From: Asticcacaulis sp. AC460
Lineage (GTDB): Bacteria > Pseudomonadota > Alphaproteobacteria > Caulobacterales > Caulobacteraceae
Length of the DNA: 64,000 bases
Direction of reading: 5' to 3'
Assembly (NCBI RefSeq): GCF_000495795.1
Contig: NZ_AWGD01000015.1
Location: forward strand, 62,001-126,000
In this document: piece by piece, positions 18,569 to 26,980 of the stretch
Layout: each line of letters begins with the position of its first letter
Position numbering within the stretch: the first letter of the stretch is position 1
Program-made: the position numbers and the translations under genes
The notes under the pieces: generated by a model
What the model saw: the letters and a program-made list of their open reading frames with translations, nothing else
Database searches by the model: none
What the model was told of the DNA's origin: nothing

Positions 18569-19770
18569 CCGTAGCAGAGGGGGGAGAAATCCGCTGGGAC
18601 CTGGGCGACGGCCAACCGGGCTTTGTGTCCGGCGGCGACCTGCCGCCACGCCACCACTGGTATCTGAAGGCCGGGCAGGTGGCGACCCTCATTGGTGATC
18701 GCATCCTGTCTTACGTCAGCGATCACGAGGCGCGCGATATTCTGCTGGCGGCTGCGCGAGCGCTCAAGCCGGGTGGGCGCTTCCGCATTGTCGAAACCGA
18801 CTGGAACCACCCGTCCGGGGCGTATCTCGACTGGGCTCAGCACTTCAATCCGAAGCAGAAGTTCACCGTGTCCAGCCTGATCGACCTGCTGCAGTCGGTC
18901 AACCTGGCGCCGGCGCCGGTTGAGTTCTGTGATGACGCACGGCACCAGCATGCCTTCCCGGCGCATTTCGACCTTTACGGACAGACCCGGCGGTCATCGC
19001 GAACCGACAGCCGCGCCGCCGATCCGGACCTGAAGTTTTCTTCCCTGATCGTCGACGGCATCAAGGTCTCAGAAGGTACCGGCCCCGGTGGCTATACCGA
19101 CAAGATTTACGCGGTTGGTGACAGTCATGTCCGCTTCCTGGCCGGTCGTGACGAAGGCATTTATGACTGGCCCGCCGGCAAGCACGCCATCGCCTTCGAA
19201 GGCTACAGCGCGCGGTTCACCGGCCTGCATCTGGGGCCAGGCCTTGCCTTCAACCTGAACAGCGCCAATTCCAAAAACGCCTCGAAAGAAAAGATTGAAG
19301 GCCTGCTGAGGGATGGCGACATTCCCAAAGGCGCCGAAATCCTGTTTTCGTTCGGTGAGATCGACTGCCGCTATCACGTCTGCCGCCAGGCTGAGGCACA
19401 AGGCCGGCCAATCCCCGAGATTGTCGATCAGGTCACCGAACAGTACGGCATCTTCCTCGATCGCATCGCGGCTTTCGGTTATCGCGTCGGCGTATGGGCC
19501 CCGCCGCTTGCCACATGGCATGAAGAAACCCTGGATCCGAACAATCCGATTCATGGCACGTTCGAACAGCGACACTTCGCCATCCGACGCTTCAACCAGC
19601 GCATGGAAGACTTTTGCCGCCAGCGGAACATGCCGTTCCTGTCGCTGTTCGACCTCGTACACGATGATGCCGGCCGTCCCATCCGTGACTGGTTCTGCGA
19701 CGTCCTGCACCTGTCGCAAAGGGCGCGGCCGCTGCTTTACGACCTGATGCCGGACGGCCGCCTGCCTTAA
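18565..19770 (+). CDS. Fusion of a partial methyltransferase-like domain to an SGNH hydrolase-like domain
   Basis: A 401-residue protein of two parts. Residues about 40-168 resemble the C-terminal half of COG4627-type SAM methyltransferases ([33 protein letters not shown], then [11 protein letters not shown]), but the N-terminal glycine-rich SAM-binding motif is missing. Residues about 180-401 resemble an SGNH/GDSL hydrolase: AVGDSHVRF (S187), [11 protein letters not shown] (264-267 region) and CDVLHLS near the C-terminus (D379, H382). The first part may therefore be a structural remnant or substrate-binding module. It overlaps rimO by four bases, implying coupled translation. No signal peptide is present. 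The function is unknown. Confidence 0.7.
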   Translation: MTVAEGGEIRWDLGDGQPGFVSGGDLPPRHHWYLKAGQVATLIGDRILSYVSDHEARDILLAAARALKPGGRFRIVETDWNHPSGAYLDWAQHFNPKQKFTVSSLIDLLQSVNLAPAPVEFCDDARHQHAFPAHFDLYGQTRRSSRTDSRAADPDLKFSSLIVDGIKVSEGTGPGGYTDKIYAVGDSHVRFLAGRDEGIYDWPAGKHAIAFEGYSARFTGLHLGPGLAFNLNSANSKNASKEKIEGLLRDGDIPKGAEILFSFGEIDCRYHVCRQAEAQGRPIPEIVDQVTEQYGIFLDRIAAFGYRVGVWAPPLATWHEETLDPNNPIHGTFEQRHFAIRRFNQRMEDFCRQRNMPFLSLFDLVHDDAGRPIRDWFCDVLHLSQRARPLLYDLMPDGRLP

Positions 19771-19918
19771 GCCGGCGACAAAACCCGCCACCCTGTTCGC
19801 AGGTGCAATTTTTTTCCCAAAGCGGACGATTTGTTGTAGAGGAATCAGCGAACAGGGTTAATTTCCCGGTTTCGCGCCACGTTTTCAAGGCACTCGCTTG
19901 ATACGTCTCAAGGATACC
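19771..19918. promoter_or_regulatory. Upstream region of the alpha/beta hydrolase gene with an inverted repeat
   Basis: ACCCTGTTCGC (19790-19800) and GCGAACAGGGT (19848-19858) form a perfect 11-base inverted repeat 47 bases apart. The intervening DNA contains a T-run (AATTTTTTTCCC). The pair could be a split operator or a long-loop RNA stem. The ribosome binding site AAGGA lies at 19910-19914. Confidence 0.4.
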
Positions 19919-20869
19919 ATGCAGCAGCCGGCCAGTTTCAGTCACGAGGCCGTGGATACGGATCAGGCCGATCGCACCGCCATAACGCGGAAAGCGCCTG
20001 CCTATGCCGACCGGTGGTGGTTTACCGAGGATGGCCTGCGCCTGTATGCCCGCGACTATGCCGCTTCCGCCGGCCGGGTGCGTTTGCCTGTCATCTGCCT
20101 GCATGGCGTAACGCGCAATTCCGCCGACTTTGAAGAGGTCGCGCCCTATATTTCGCGCCTCGACCGCCGCGTCATCGTGCCCGACCTGCGCGGCCGCGGC
20201 CTGTCCGAGTATGACGCCAATCCGGCCAACTATCACCTGTGGACCTACGCCAAGGATGTGCTGAGCCTGTGCGATGCGCTGGGCATCGGCCGGGCCATCT
20301 TCGTCGGCTCGTCGATGGGCGGACTGGTCACCATGGTGCTGTCAACCTTGCGGCCCAACCTGGTGGTGTCGGCCGTACTCAACGATGTCGGTCCGGTTCT
20401 GTCACCCAAGGGCCTGGCGCGGCTGAACACCTATGCCGCAATGAAGCCCGTCGCCTTCCGCAACTGGCACGACGCCTCGGTCTTCGTCGCCGAACAGAAC
20501 AAGCTGATCTTCCCCAACTATACCCAGGCGGAATGGCTGAAACTGGCGCGGCGCGCCTTTATCAAGAACAAGGACGGCCTGCTGCGCCTGGCCTATGATC
20601 CGCGCATCACCGAAACCTTCCGCAGCCTGACGGTCGCCTCGGCCAACCACGATCTCGATCCGTGCTATGCCAGCCTGGCCCAGGACCGGCGCATTCTGTT
20701 GGTGCGTGGCGCCCTGTCGGATGTGCTGGGCCCCGATGAGGTCAAGACCATGGCGGCGCGAAGCCGCAACTTTATCCGCGTCGATATCGACTATGTCGGC
20801 CATGCGCCGCAACTGACCGAACCCCAGGCCTTCGCCGCAGTCTGCGATTTTCTCGAAGGCCAGGCCTAG
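19919..20869 (+). CDS. Alpha/beta hydrolase
   Basis: A 316-residue cytoplasmic alpha/beta hydrolase. VICLHGVTRNSADFEEVAPYI supplies the oxyanion HG region, VIVPDLRGRGLS is strand 4 and its turn, and FVGSSMGGLVTM is the nucleophile elbow (GSSMG). A late VGHAPQLTEP carries the catalytic histidine. The ATG at 19919 has AAGGA four bases upstream. A TTG 21 bases earlier is possible. The family includes esterases, epoxide hydrolases and C-C hydrolases. The substrate cannot be named. The Hsp20 gene follows 32 bases downstream. Confidence 0.87.
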   Translation: MQQPASFSHEAVDTDQADRTAITRKAPAYADRWWFTEDGLRLYARDYAASAGRVRLPVICLHGVTRNSADFEEVAPYISRLDRRVIVPDLRGRGLSEYDANPANYHLWTYAKDVLSLCDALGIGRAIFVGSSMGGLVTMVLSTLRPNLVVSAVLNDVGPVLSPKGLARLNTYAAMKPVAFRNWHDASVFVAEQNKLIFPNYTQAEWLKLARRAFIKNKDGLLRLAYDPRITETFRSLTVASANHDLDPCYASLAQDRRILLVRGALSDVLGPDEVKTMAARSRNFIRVDIDYVGHAPQLTEPQAFAAVCDFLEGQA

Positions 20870-20901
20870 ACGTAGAGCCGTCTGCCGCCCATATTTCCGA
20901 C

Positions 20902-21315
20902 ATGACGCGCACCGTAGTTTTCGACAGCCCCTTCCTGCTCGGCTTCGATGATATGCGCGCGTTGATTGAGCGCGTCGGCCGCGGTCACGACAACTACCCG
21001 CCCTACAATGTCGAAGCGCTAGGGCCGGCGGAAATCCGCATTTCGATTGCGGTCGCGGGCTTTACCGCCGATCAGCTGGCCGTCGAGGTCAAGGGCGCTC
21101 ACCTGACCGTCATAGCCAGCAAGGAACGCGGCGAAGAGACGCCGCGGGAGTTCCTGCATCGTGGCATTGGATTGCGCAACTTCAACCGGGCTTTTGTGCT
21201 GGGCGAAGGCTGGGAAGTGGCCAAGGCGACCCTGGCCTATGGCCTGCTGCATATCGACCTGACCAAGCCGCCCGCCAGCGAAGATGTGCGGCGGATACCG
21301 ATTCAGGTGGCGTGA
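20902..21315 (+). CDS. Small heat shock protein, Hsp20/IbpA family
   Basis: A 137-residue holdase chaperone. The IbpA-like N-terminus (SPFLLGFDDMRALIERV) leads to NYPPYNVEALGPAEIRISIAVAGF and the alpha-crystallin domain (QLAVEVKGAHLTVIASKE, FLHRGIGLRNFNRAFVLG, ATLAYGLLHIDLTK). It ends without the usual strong IxI tail beyond RRIPIQVA, which still provides an I-x-I match (IPI). It binds unfolding proteins to prevent aggregation. No ROSE-type RNA thermometer is evident in the short 32-base spacer upstream. Confidence 0.92.
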   Translation: MTRTVVFDSPFLLGFDDMRALIERVGRGHDNYPPYNVEALGPAEIRISIAVAGFTADQLAVEVKGAHLTVIASKERGEETPREFLHRGIGLRNFNRAFVLGEGWEVAKATLAYGLLHIDLTKPPASEDVRRIPIQVA

Positions 21316-21342
21316 CCGTTGTCGCCAGGGTTTCGAGGTGAA

Positions 21343-21553
21343 TCGCGACTGAATCTCCGCAAGAAGGTGGTCCACAGATAAGCCAGATAAGCCAGATGGA
21401 TGGCGTCCGGAACATTGCCGGCAGTAAGTTCTGACGCCGCGTAGCGGCCTTAAAACATTAAGAAATGCCGCTGCGCGGATTCCGGGTAAGCGCTGTTCAT
21501 CTGGCTTATCTGGCTTATCTGTGGACCACCTTCTTGCCGAGGTTCAGCCGCAA
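21343..21553. repeat. Large inverted-repeat element with 38-base perfect arms
   Basis: The arms 21361-21398 and 21498-21535 are exact reverse complements over 38 bases. An imperfect extension on both sides reaches 21343 and 21553, giving about 56-base arms around a 99-base centre. Each arm contains a tandem nine-base unit (ATCTGGCTT twice). The centre holds small GC hairpins (GCCGCGTAGCGGC-like and CCGCTGCGCGG). The element starts four bases after the ptsN stop codon. It has no coding content and resembles a MITE-like or REPIN-like intergenic unit. Confidence 0.8.
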
Positions 21554-21557
21554 AGGC

Positions 21558-22022
21558 CTATGCGGCGTTTGAGTCCGCGTAGCCTGTTAAGAGGGCATAG
21601 ATTGCGTCGGCGCTTTCGACCCGGCGCAGTTGCTCACGCAGTTCCCTCTGACGCAGCAGGCGTGACACCTTAGCCAGGGCACGCAGGTGCTCGGTGCCGG
21701 CGTTTTCCGGGGCCAAAAGCGCAAAGATCAGATCCACCGGCAGGTCGTCGATAGCGTCATAGGCGACCGGCGTTTCCAGGCGCACAAACACGCCGTGCAT
21801 ACGGCCAAGCCCGGGCAGGGCGGCGTGCGGCACAGCCACACCCAGGCCTACGCCCGTCGAACCCTGCTTCTCGCGCTCCAGCAAGGCGTGCTGAACCACG
21901 GAAGCATCCTGTTCCAACAGCCGCGATGCCACGTCGGAAACCAACTGCAGCGCCTGACGCTTGGAATTGACGCTGACAGTGCCCAGGATGGCGCGTCTGT
22001 CGAGCAGGGTGTTGAGGTACAT
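21558..22022 (-). CDS. ptsN: PTS-Ntr EIIA component, nitrogen-regulatory phosphocarrier
   Basis: A 154-residue EIIA of the fructose/mannitol fold that accepts phosphate from NPr in the regulatory PTS-Ntr chain. VGLGVAVPHAALPGL carries the phosphorylated histidine at about H66. DLPVDLIFALLAPENAGTEHLRALAKVSRLLR is the family's core. I chose the ATG at 22022 (MYLNTLLDRRAILG), preceded by GGA. An upstream in-frame start adds 49 unconserved residues. It is the last gene of the lpt-rpoN-hpf-ptsN series, its usual place in proteobacteria. Confidence 0.93.
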   Translation of the reverse strand: MYLNTLLDRRAILGTVSVNSKRQALQLVSDVASRLLEQDASVVQHALLEREKQGSTGVGLGVAVPHAALPGLGRMHGVFVRLETPVAYDAIDDLPVDLIFALLAPENAGTEHLRALAKVSRLLRQRELREQLRRVESADAIYALLTGYADSNAA

Positions 22023-22131
22023 AAGACATCCGTGGGCGGGTGCCGGTCGTAACGACCGGCACGATCGCGCGATCACATAGAGGGACAAGCTCTGCCCGTC
22101 AACCCGCCCCTCTACGGTGGTGATTGGTAAG

Positions 22132-22749
22132 TCAGGATGCCTTGCGCAAACTGGTGCGTTCAGGGTCAACCCAGCCGATATTTCCGTCCGGACGACGGTA
22201 GATCATCGACAGGCCGCCATGGGCGGCATTGCGGAACATCATGGCCGGATAGTTGCTGAGTTCAAGCTCTTCCACCGCCGCCGAAACGGTCATGGTGCGC
22301 AGCGCCGTCTCGGTTTCGGCAATGATCATCGAATGCGGTGGCGAGGCATGATCCATGCCGTCGTCCAGGTCGCCGCCGTCAACGTCTTCGCCGTTCAGGT
22401 CGGCCGCGCGAAGCACGGTGACATTGGCGGTTTCTTCCTTTTGCGGCGTGCCGAAATGGTGCTGCTTCAGCTTGCCCTTATAGCGGCGGACGCGCTTTTC
22501 GATATTGTCGAGCGTACCGTTGAAGGCCGAGTGCGCGTCCCCGCCAAAGGCGTGGGAGACAAGGGTCTGTCCCGAGGCCAGTCGGACGACGCAGTCCGCC
22601 CTGAACATGTGACCCTGCTTGGAAAGGGTCACGTCGGCCGCGCCGCCGCGATCGAAGAACTTTTCGATCCCCTGTGCCAATTCCGTTTCGATCCGCTGAC
22701 GCAGGGCGTCACCGACTTCGCACTGTTTTCCGCTGACTTGAATATGCAT
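22132..22749 (-). CDS. hpf: Ribosome hibernation promoting factor, long form
   Basis: A 205-residue long HPF that dimerises 70S ribosomes into inactive 100S particles in stationary phase. The N-terminal HPF/RaiA domain (MHIQVSGKQCEVGDALRQRIETEL, YKGKLKQHH) covers about residues 1-105. An acidic linker follows (about 115-140), then the C-terminal dimerisation domain ending NYPAMMFRNAAHGGLSMIYRRPDGNIGWVDP. The final segment with FRNAxxGxxxVxYRRxDGxxGxI is diagnostic. It lies between rpoN and ptsN, and a terminator-like hairpin at 22771-22814 separates it from rpoN. Confidence 0.95.
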   Translation of the reverse strand: MHIQVSGKQCEVGDALRQRIETELAQGIEKFFDRGGAADVTLSKQGHMFRADCVVRLASGQTLVSHAFGGDAHSAFNGTLDNIEKRVRRYKGKLKQHHFGTPQKEETANVTVLRAADLNGEDVDGGDLDDGMDHASPPHSMIIAETETALRTMTVSAAVEELELSNYPAMMFRNAAHGGLSMIYRRPDGNIGWVDPERTSLRKAS

Positions 22750-22770
22750 AGCGATATGTCGCTCCGTTCT

Positions 22771-22814
22771 TAAAAAACAAGAACCCTGGTGTCCGCTGCA
22801 TAACGGACGCCGGT
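22771..22814 (-). terminator. Terminator-like hairpin between rpoN and hpf
   Basis: On the minus strand CCGGCGTCCG and CGGACACCAGG form a stem around an eight-base loop. GTTCTTGTTTTTT follows. This suggests that rpoN transcription partly ends here and that hpf-ptsN may have a promoter of its own or rely on read-through. Confidence 0.6.
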
Positions 22815-22901
22815 TGAACCCACGGGGCCCAAGGAAAACTCTACGCTCTTCTGACGGGGTGAAAAGTCACTTATCCGTGTAGAGATTGCCCGCAAATTGC
22901 C

Positions 22902-24449
22902 TTATTTAATCAAACGTTTACGTTCTACGGACGAAGGGATGCGCAGAGCCTCACGATACTTGGCGACCGTGCGCCGGGCGATGTCGACTCCGGCCTCTTT
23001 GAGCAGTTCTACGATGCGGTCATCGCTGAGGATTTCACCCGAACTCTTCTCCGCATCGATCAGGGTTTTGATCTTGTGACGGACGGATTCGGCCGAGTGC
23101 GCCGCCGTCCCGTCGGACGAAGCGATCGACGACGTAAAGAAGAATTTCAGCTCGAAGACACCGCGCGGCGTGGCGATATATTTGTTCGAGGTGACACGCG
23201 AAATTGTCGATTCGTGCATGCCGACGGCTTCGGCCACCGTCTTCAGGTTCAGCGGCTTGAGGTATTCGACGCCATAGACAAAGAAGGCGTCCTGCTGGCG
23301 GACGATTTCCGCCGACACCTTCAGGATGGTGCGGGCGCGCTGGTCCAGGCTCTTGATCAGCCAGTTGGCCTGGTTCAGGCATTCCGACAGGTAGGATTTC
23401 TCGGCTTCCGAGCGGGCGCCAGTGGCCACCTTGGCGTGGTATTTCTGGTCGACCAGGACGCGCGGCAGGGTGTCGGAGTTCAGGTCGATGCGCCAGCCGC
23501 CCGACGGGTCGGGGCGGACGAAGACGTCGGGCACCACGGTCTGGGACATTTCGGCGCCGAACTGGGCGCCCGGACGCGGGTTCAACGACTTCAGCTCTGA
23601 AATCATCTCGGCCATGTCTTCGTCGTCGACGCCGCACACCTTGCGCAGGGCGCTGAGGTCGCGTTTGGCCAATAGTTCGAGATTGTCGATCAGGGCCGCC
23701 ATGGCCGGGTCGAAACGGTTGCGTTCGATCAATTGCAGCTTCAGGCATTCCGGCACCGAGGTCGCCATGATGCCGGTCGGTTCGAAGCCCTGGCAGGTTT
23801 TCAGCACGCTTTCGACCAGGGCCAAGCTGCAGCCTAGGCGGTCGGCGATTTCATACAGCGAGGCGCGCATATAACCGGCGTCGTCGACGGCATCGATCAG
23901 GATCTGGGCGATGGCCATTTCCGGGGCGCTGAAATGGGCGATCAGAGCCTGGTCGGTCAGATGTTCGGCCAGGGACTTCTCGCGTGTCAGCGACCGTTCC
24001 AGGCCGTCCTCGTCGCCATCGAAACCGCTGCCACCCTTGCCGGCCTTGCTCCAGTCGACCATCGGGCCGTCTGAGTCGGCCGCCATGGCGCTTTCCTTTT
24101 CACGCACGACCGGTTCGTCGTCGCCATAGGTATCGGCGCGGGAGACGTCCATGTCGTTATTGGCGGCAGCGGTGTCGGAGTCGCCGAGGGTCAGTTCACC
24201 GCGTTCCTCACGGCTTTCGGCGGGGGCGTCGGAGTCTGACTCGCTGACCGGATCGGAATCGTCGCGCTGCAGCAGCGGATTGCGTTCCAGCTCCTGCTCG
24301 ATGACGGCCTCGAGCTCAAGATTGGACAGCTGCAGCAGCTTGATGGCCTGCTGCAGCTGGGGCGTGATAACGAGCCCCTGCCCTTGTTTGAGTTCCAGTC
24401 TTTGACCGAGCGCCATGCCGTTTGTGCCTGCATCCGAATTGCGCGACAT
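22902..24449 (-). CDS. rpoN: RNA polymerase sigma-54 factor
   Basis: A 515-residue sigma-54. Region I (QRLELKQGQGLVITPQLQQAIKLLQLSNLEL with ELERNPLL) binds activators. An acidic, low-complexity region II follows (about 60-150), then the core-binding domain, the helix-turn-helix (LKTVAEAVGMHESTISRVTSNKY) and the RpoN box ARRTVAKYREALRIPSS near the C-terminus that reads the -24 promoter element. The start may be the first ATG (MSRNSDAG) or the ATG 33 bases later (MALGQRLEL), which matches relatives better. Neither has a strong binding site. It directs nitrogen, flagellar and similar regulons. Confidence 0.96.
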   Translation of the reverse strand: MSRNSDAGTNGMALGQRLELKQGQGLVITPQLQQAIKLLQLSNLELEAVIEQELERNPLLQRDDSDPVSESDSDAPAESREERGELTLGDSDTAAANNDMDVSRADTYGDDEPVVREKESAMAADSDGPMVDWSKAGKGGSGFDGDEDGLERSLTREKSLAEHLTDQALIAHFSAPEMAIAQILIDAVDDAGYMRASLYEIADRLGCSLALVESVLKTCQGFEPTGIMATSVPECLKLQLIERNRFDPAMAALIDNLELLAKRDLSALRKVCGVDDEDMAEMISELKSLNPRPGAQFGAEMSQTVVPDVFVRPDPSGGWRIDLNSDTLPRVLVDQKYHAKVATGARSEAEKSYLSECLNQANWLIKSLDQRARTILKVSAEIVRQQDAFFVYGVEYLKPLNLKTVAEAVGMHESTISRVTSNKYIATPRGVFELKFFFTSSIASSDGTAAHSAESVRHKIKTLIDAEKSSGEILSDDRIVELLKEAGVDIARRTVAKYREALRIPSSVERKRLIK

Positions 24450-24961
24450 ACTGCGCGAAAATCGTCACTATTTCGTAGCCACGGATAATTTTTACCGCGG
24501 CCGGCCCGTCTGAGGGCACGTGATACACCGGCGATCAGATTGCGGGAGCAACTGCTTGGAAAAGGTTAACACGGCAAAAAATGCCCTGTGGATAAATTGT
24601 GAAGAGCATGGAATTACGGTGACGGCATCTCCGCGCGAAGCGCCCTTAGTGATTTGACTATTCCGGTTGCGCACTTGCGTTCCACTATCCAGAATTCCGT
24701 GACTTCCGTGTACGCCGCCAACGGCGGCGCTTCAGTGTTTTCCGTGTTCCTCTTAAATATCTGAGGTAAGCTGGCTGGCTGAGAGTATTCTGAGGCAAAG
24801 AAGTGGGAACACGGAATACACGGAGGCCGCTGCGCGGCACACTGAAAACACGGAATTCCGGACAACGAGAACCTATGGGTGGCGTCAAGGATAGAAAGGC
24901 GCTTCGCGCCGGAGGTGCTGCGAACGAAATTCCCAGCCTCCTCATTTCAACCGGACATCAC
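24450..24961. other. Unusually long lptB-rpoN spacer containing an inverted-repeat element
   Basis: These 512 bases separate lptB from rpoN, genes that are commonly close together in this class. The part near rpoN (24450-24620) is AT-richer and likely holds the rpoN promoter. Most of the rest (24627-24932) is a long imperfect inverted repeat described separately. No protein-coding frame is convincing. Confidence 0.6.
24627..24932. repeat. Long imperfect inverted-repeat element built from TTCCGTGT-like units
   Basis: The clearest arms are 24689-24750 and 24805-24861, sharing GAATTCCGTG at the outside and TTCCGTGTTCC at the inside when one is reversed. Weaker matches continue outward to about 24627 and 24932 (GCGCGAAGCGCC in both). 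Between the matching ends, each arm holds a GC hairpin (CGCCGCCAACGGCGGCG left, GCCGCTGCGCGGC right). The flanking CAGTGT and CCGTGTA units are in swapped order. This looks like a nested mobile intergenic repeat. Confidence 0.65.
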
Positions 24962-25729
24962 CTAGTTGAACGACTCGCCCAGATAGACGCGCTTCACTTC
25001 CGGATCGTGGGTGATCTGCTGCGCCGTGCCTTCGAACAGCACTTCGCCCGAGTGGATGATCGACGCCCGGTCCACGATCTCCAGAGTCTCCCGGACATTG
25101 TGGTCGGTGATCAGGATGCCGATGCCGCGGCTCTTCAGATAGATGATGACCTCGCGGATGTCCGAAATGGCCAGCGGGTCGATACCGGCAAACGGTTCGT
25201 CCAGCAGGATAAAGGACGGCTTGCCGGCCAGGGCGCGGGCGATTTCCACACGGCGGCGCTCACCGCCCGACAAGGCCGTCGCCGGCGAGTGGCGGATATG
25301 GGTGATGCGCAGGTCCTCGAGGAGCTTGGTCGCGTCCTCCTGGATCTTGGCCGGGTTCTTCTCGTTCAGTTCCAGCACAGCCAGCAGGTTCTGCTCCACC
25401 GACATGCCGCGGAAGATCGAGGCTTCCTGGGGCAGATAGCCGATACCCATGCGGGCGCGCTGATACATCGGCTGGCGGGTAATGTCCTGGCCATCCAGCA
25501 GGATGGTGCCGTAATCGGCCTCAATCAGGCCGGTGATCATGTAGAAACAGGTCGTCTTGCCGGCGCCATTTGGCCCCAGCAGTCCCACCACTTCGCCGCG
25601 GCCCAGTTGCAGCGACACGCTCTTGACGACGGCGCGGTCCTTATAGGACTTGCCGATGCCTTCGACGACGATACCGTCGGTCGCGGCCGGTTTCGGCGCG
25701 GTGGTGATGACGTCTTCGTCTACGCTCAT
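24962..25729 (-). CDS. lptB: Lipopolysaccharide export ATPase
   Basis: A 255-residue ABC ATPase that powers the LptB2FGC complex moving LPS from the inner membrane to the outer surface. Walker A is GPNGAGKTT (52-60), the signature LSGGERRRVEIARAL, Walker B FILLDEPFAGIDP, and the switch histidine is in LITDHNVRETL. YLPQEASIFRGMSVEQNL is the LptB-type Q-loop. The start at 25729 (MSVDEDVITT) lies four bases after the lptA stop. A longer frame runs back into lptA and is not needed. About 20 residues before the ABC core are extra relative to E. coli. Confidence 0.96.
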   Translation of the reverse strand: MSVDEDVITTAPKPAATDGIVVEGIGKSYKDRAVVKSVSLQLGRGEVVGLLGPNGAGKTTCFYMITGLIEADYGTILLDGQDITRQPMYQRARMGIGYLPQEASIFRGMSVEQNLLAVLELNEKNPAKIQEDATKLLEDLRITHIRHSPATALSGGERRRVEIARALAGKPSFILLDEPFAGIDPLAISDIREVIIYLKSRGIGILITDHNVRETLEIVDRASIIHSGEVLFEGTAQQITHDPEVKRVYLGESFN

Positions 25730-25733
25730 GAGA

Positions 25734-26279
25734 TCAGTTACCGGCGGCCTGGTTGGCCTGCTTTTCGTCGGGGAACAGGACGGCGCGGACACGGCCATTA
25801 TTGGTCGAACCGGGCGCTGCGTCCATGGTGGTGACGCCGGCGCCAACCTCGGCGACCAGACGGGTGCCGGTCATGACGTTCTTGCCCTGCTTGAGCACGA
25901 CGTCGCCCGAAATGACCATGGTGTCGCTCGACTTGGTGTAGACAGCGGTGTTGCCCTTCACCGTGTTTTCCGGCGTGACGTAATAGACATTGCCGGTAGC
26001 TTCGATCTTGATGACCTCGCCCCAGCCCTTGTTCTCGCCCTCGCCGCCTGGCGCGTGGCTGATGACAACGTGATCGGCGCGCAGGCGGGAATTGGCCTGG
26101 ACGACCTCGACCCGGCCGTCCCAAACCTGGGTCAGGGCATTTTCGTCAGCATGCCAGCTGTCGCCGCCGACCATGACCGGTCCGCCTTCCTGCGCCACCT
26201 GGGCGCCGACGGAGCCCGTCAGGGCCAGGGAACCCAAGCCGACGGCGAAGACAGCCGCCAGGAAAGTTTTCGTCGTCAT
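25734..26279 (-). CDS. lptA: Lipopolysaccharide transport periplasmic protein
   Basis: A 181-residue periplasmic protein forming the LPS bridge between inner and outer membranes. A signal peptide (about 1-27, ending SVGAQ) is followed by an OstA-like beta-jellyroll (DSWHADENALTQVWDGRVEVVQANSRLRADHVVISH, TPENTVKGNTAVYTKSSDTMVISGDVVLKQGKNVMTGTRLV). The ATG at 26279 has GAGG about nine bases upstream. A GTG nine bases earlier is too close to that site. It lies between lptC (12 bases upstream) and lptB (four bases downstream). Confidence 0.94.
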   Translation of the reverse strand: MTTKTFLAAVFAVGLGSLALTGSVGAQVAQEGGPVMVGGDSWHADENALTQVWDGRVEVVQANSRLRADHVVISHAPGGEGENKGWGEVIKIEATGNVYYVTPENTVKGNTAVYTKSSDTMVISGDVVLKQGKNVMTGTRLVAEVGAGVTTMDAAPGSTNNGRVRAVLFPDEKQANQAAGN

Positions 26280-26291
26280 CCCGTTCACCCT

Positions 26292-26960
26292 CTACTTCAT
26301 CTCTGCCTTGACCTGGGATTCACCGCGGCCGTTGAAACGCACCGAATTGCCATTGTCGGAAATTACAAAGGATTCGCCCACTATATGACCGACCGAGCTG
26401 CTTCCTTCAACGTGTTTGTCGCCATAGATGGTCGAATTGTTCAGATCGACAATGGCTTCTTCGGTCTTGAAGGTGAAGTCGGCGCCGCCGGTGATCAGCA
26501 CAACATTGCCGGTCATGGTGAATTTTCGGGTATCCTGATCGAAGACACCGTTCACCGCGGCCAGGCGCGTCGTGCCATCCTCATCGCCCTTGAACTCCAT
26601 CACCGGCGACTTCAGGCTAACTGTGGTGGCGTCCTTGCCCCGGCGCACGGCCTCCAGCCCACTGATCGTGTAGTGCTCGCCCTTGCCGGTCTGGCCGTGG
26701 TAGCGCGGATTGGTCATGCGGATTTCGTTGGAATTGCCGCCGTAGACGTTCATCGAATTCAGTATGCTGGTCACGATGATCCAGCCGAAATTGAGCACCA
26801 CCAGTCCGATGATCGCTCCGGGCAGGAAGGTCCGCAGGCTTTGGATCAGGCGCGACCGGCGGCGCACCGCGGCGACCTGCTTGCCCAGGCGCTGGTTGCG
26901 TTCATCAACCTCGGTGGCCGCGTCCTGCGCGTGCCGTTCGGGGAGGTCCGTCAGATCCAT
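26292..26960 (-). CDS. lptC: Lipopolysaccharide export bitopic protein
   Basis: A 222-residue protein with one membrane span (about 44-67, FLPGAIIGLVVLNFGWIIVTSIL) and a periplasmic LptC/OstA-like domain (NEIRMTNPRYHG, VFDQDTRKFTMTGNVVLITG, IYGDKHVEGSSSVGHIVGESFVISDNGNSVRFNG). It docks LptB2FG to LptA. The long basic cytoplasmic N-terminus is usual in alphaproteobacteria. It heads lptC-lptA-lptB, 20 bases after the exonuclease gene. Confidence 0.92.
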   Translation of the reverse strand: MDLTDLPERHAQDAATEVDERNQRLGKQVAAVRRRSRLIQSLRTFLPGAIIGLVVLNFGWIIVTSILNSMNVYGGNSNEIRMTNPRYHGQTGKGEHYTISGLEAVRRGKDATTVSLKSPVMEFKGDEDGTTRLAAVNGVFDQDTRKFTMTGNVVLITGGADFTFKTEEAIVDLNNSTIYGDKHVEGSSSVGHIVGESFVISDNGNSVRFNGRGESQVKAEMK

Positions 26961-26980
26961 TTAAGGTTTTCCAAACTGGT

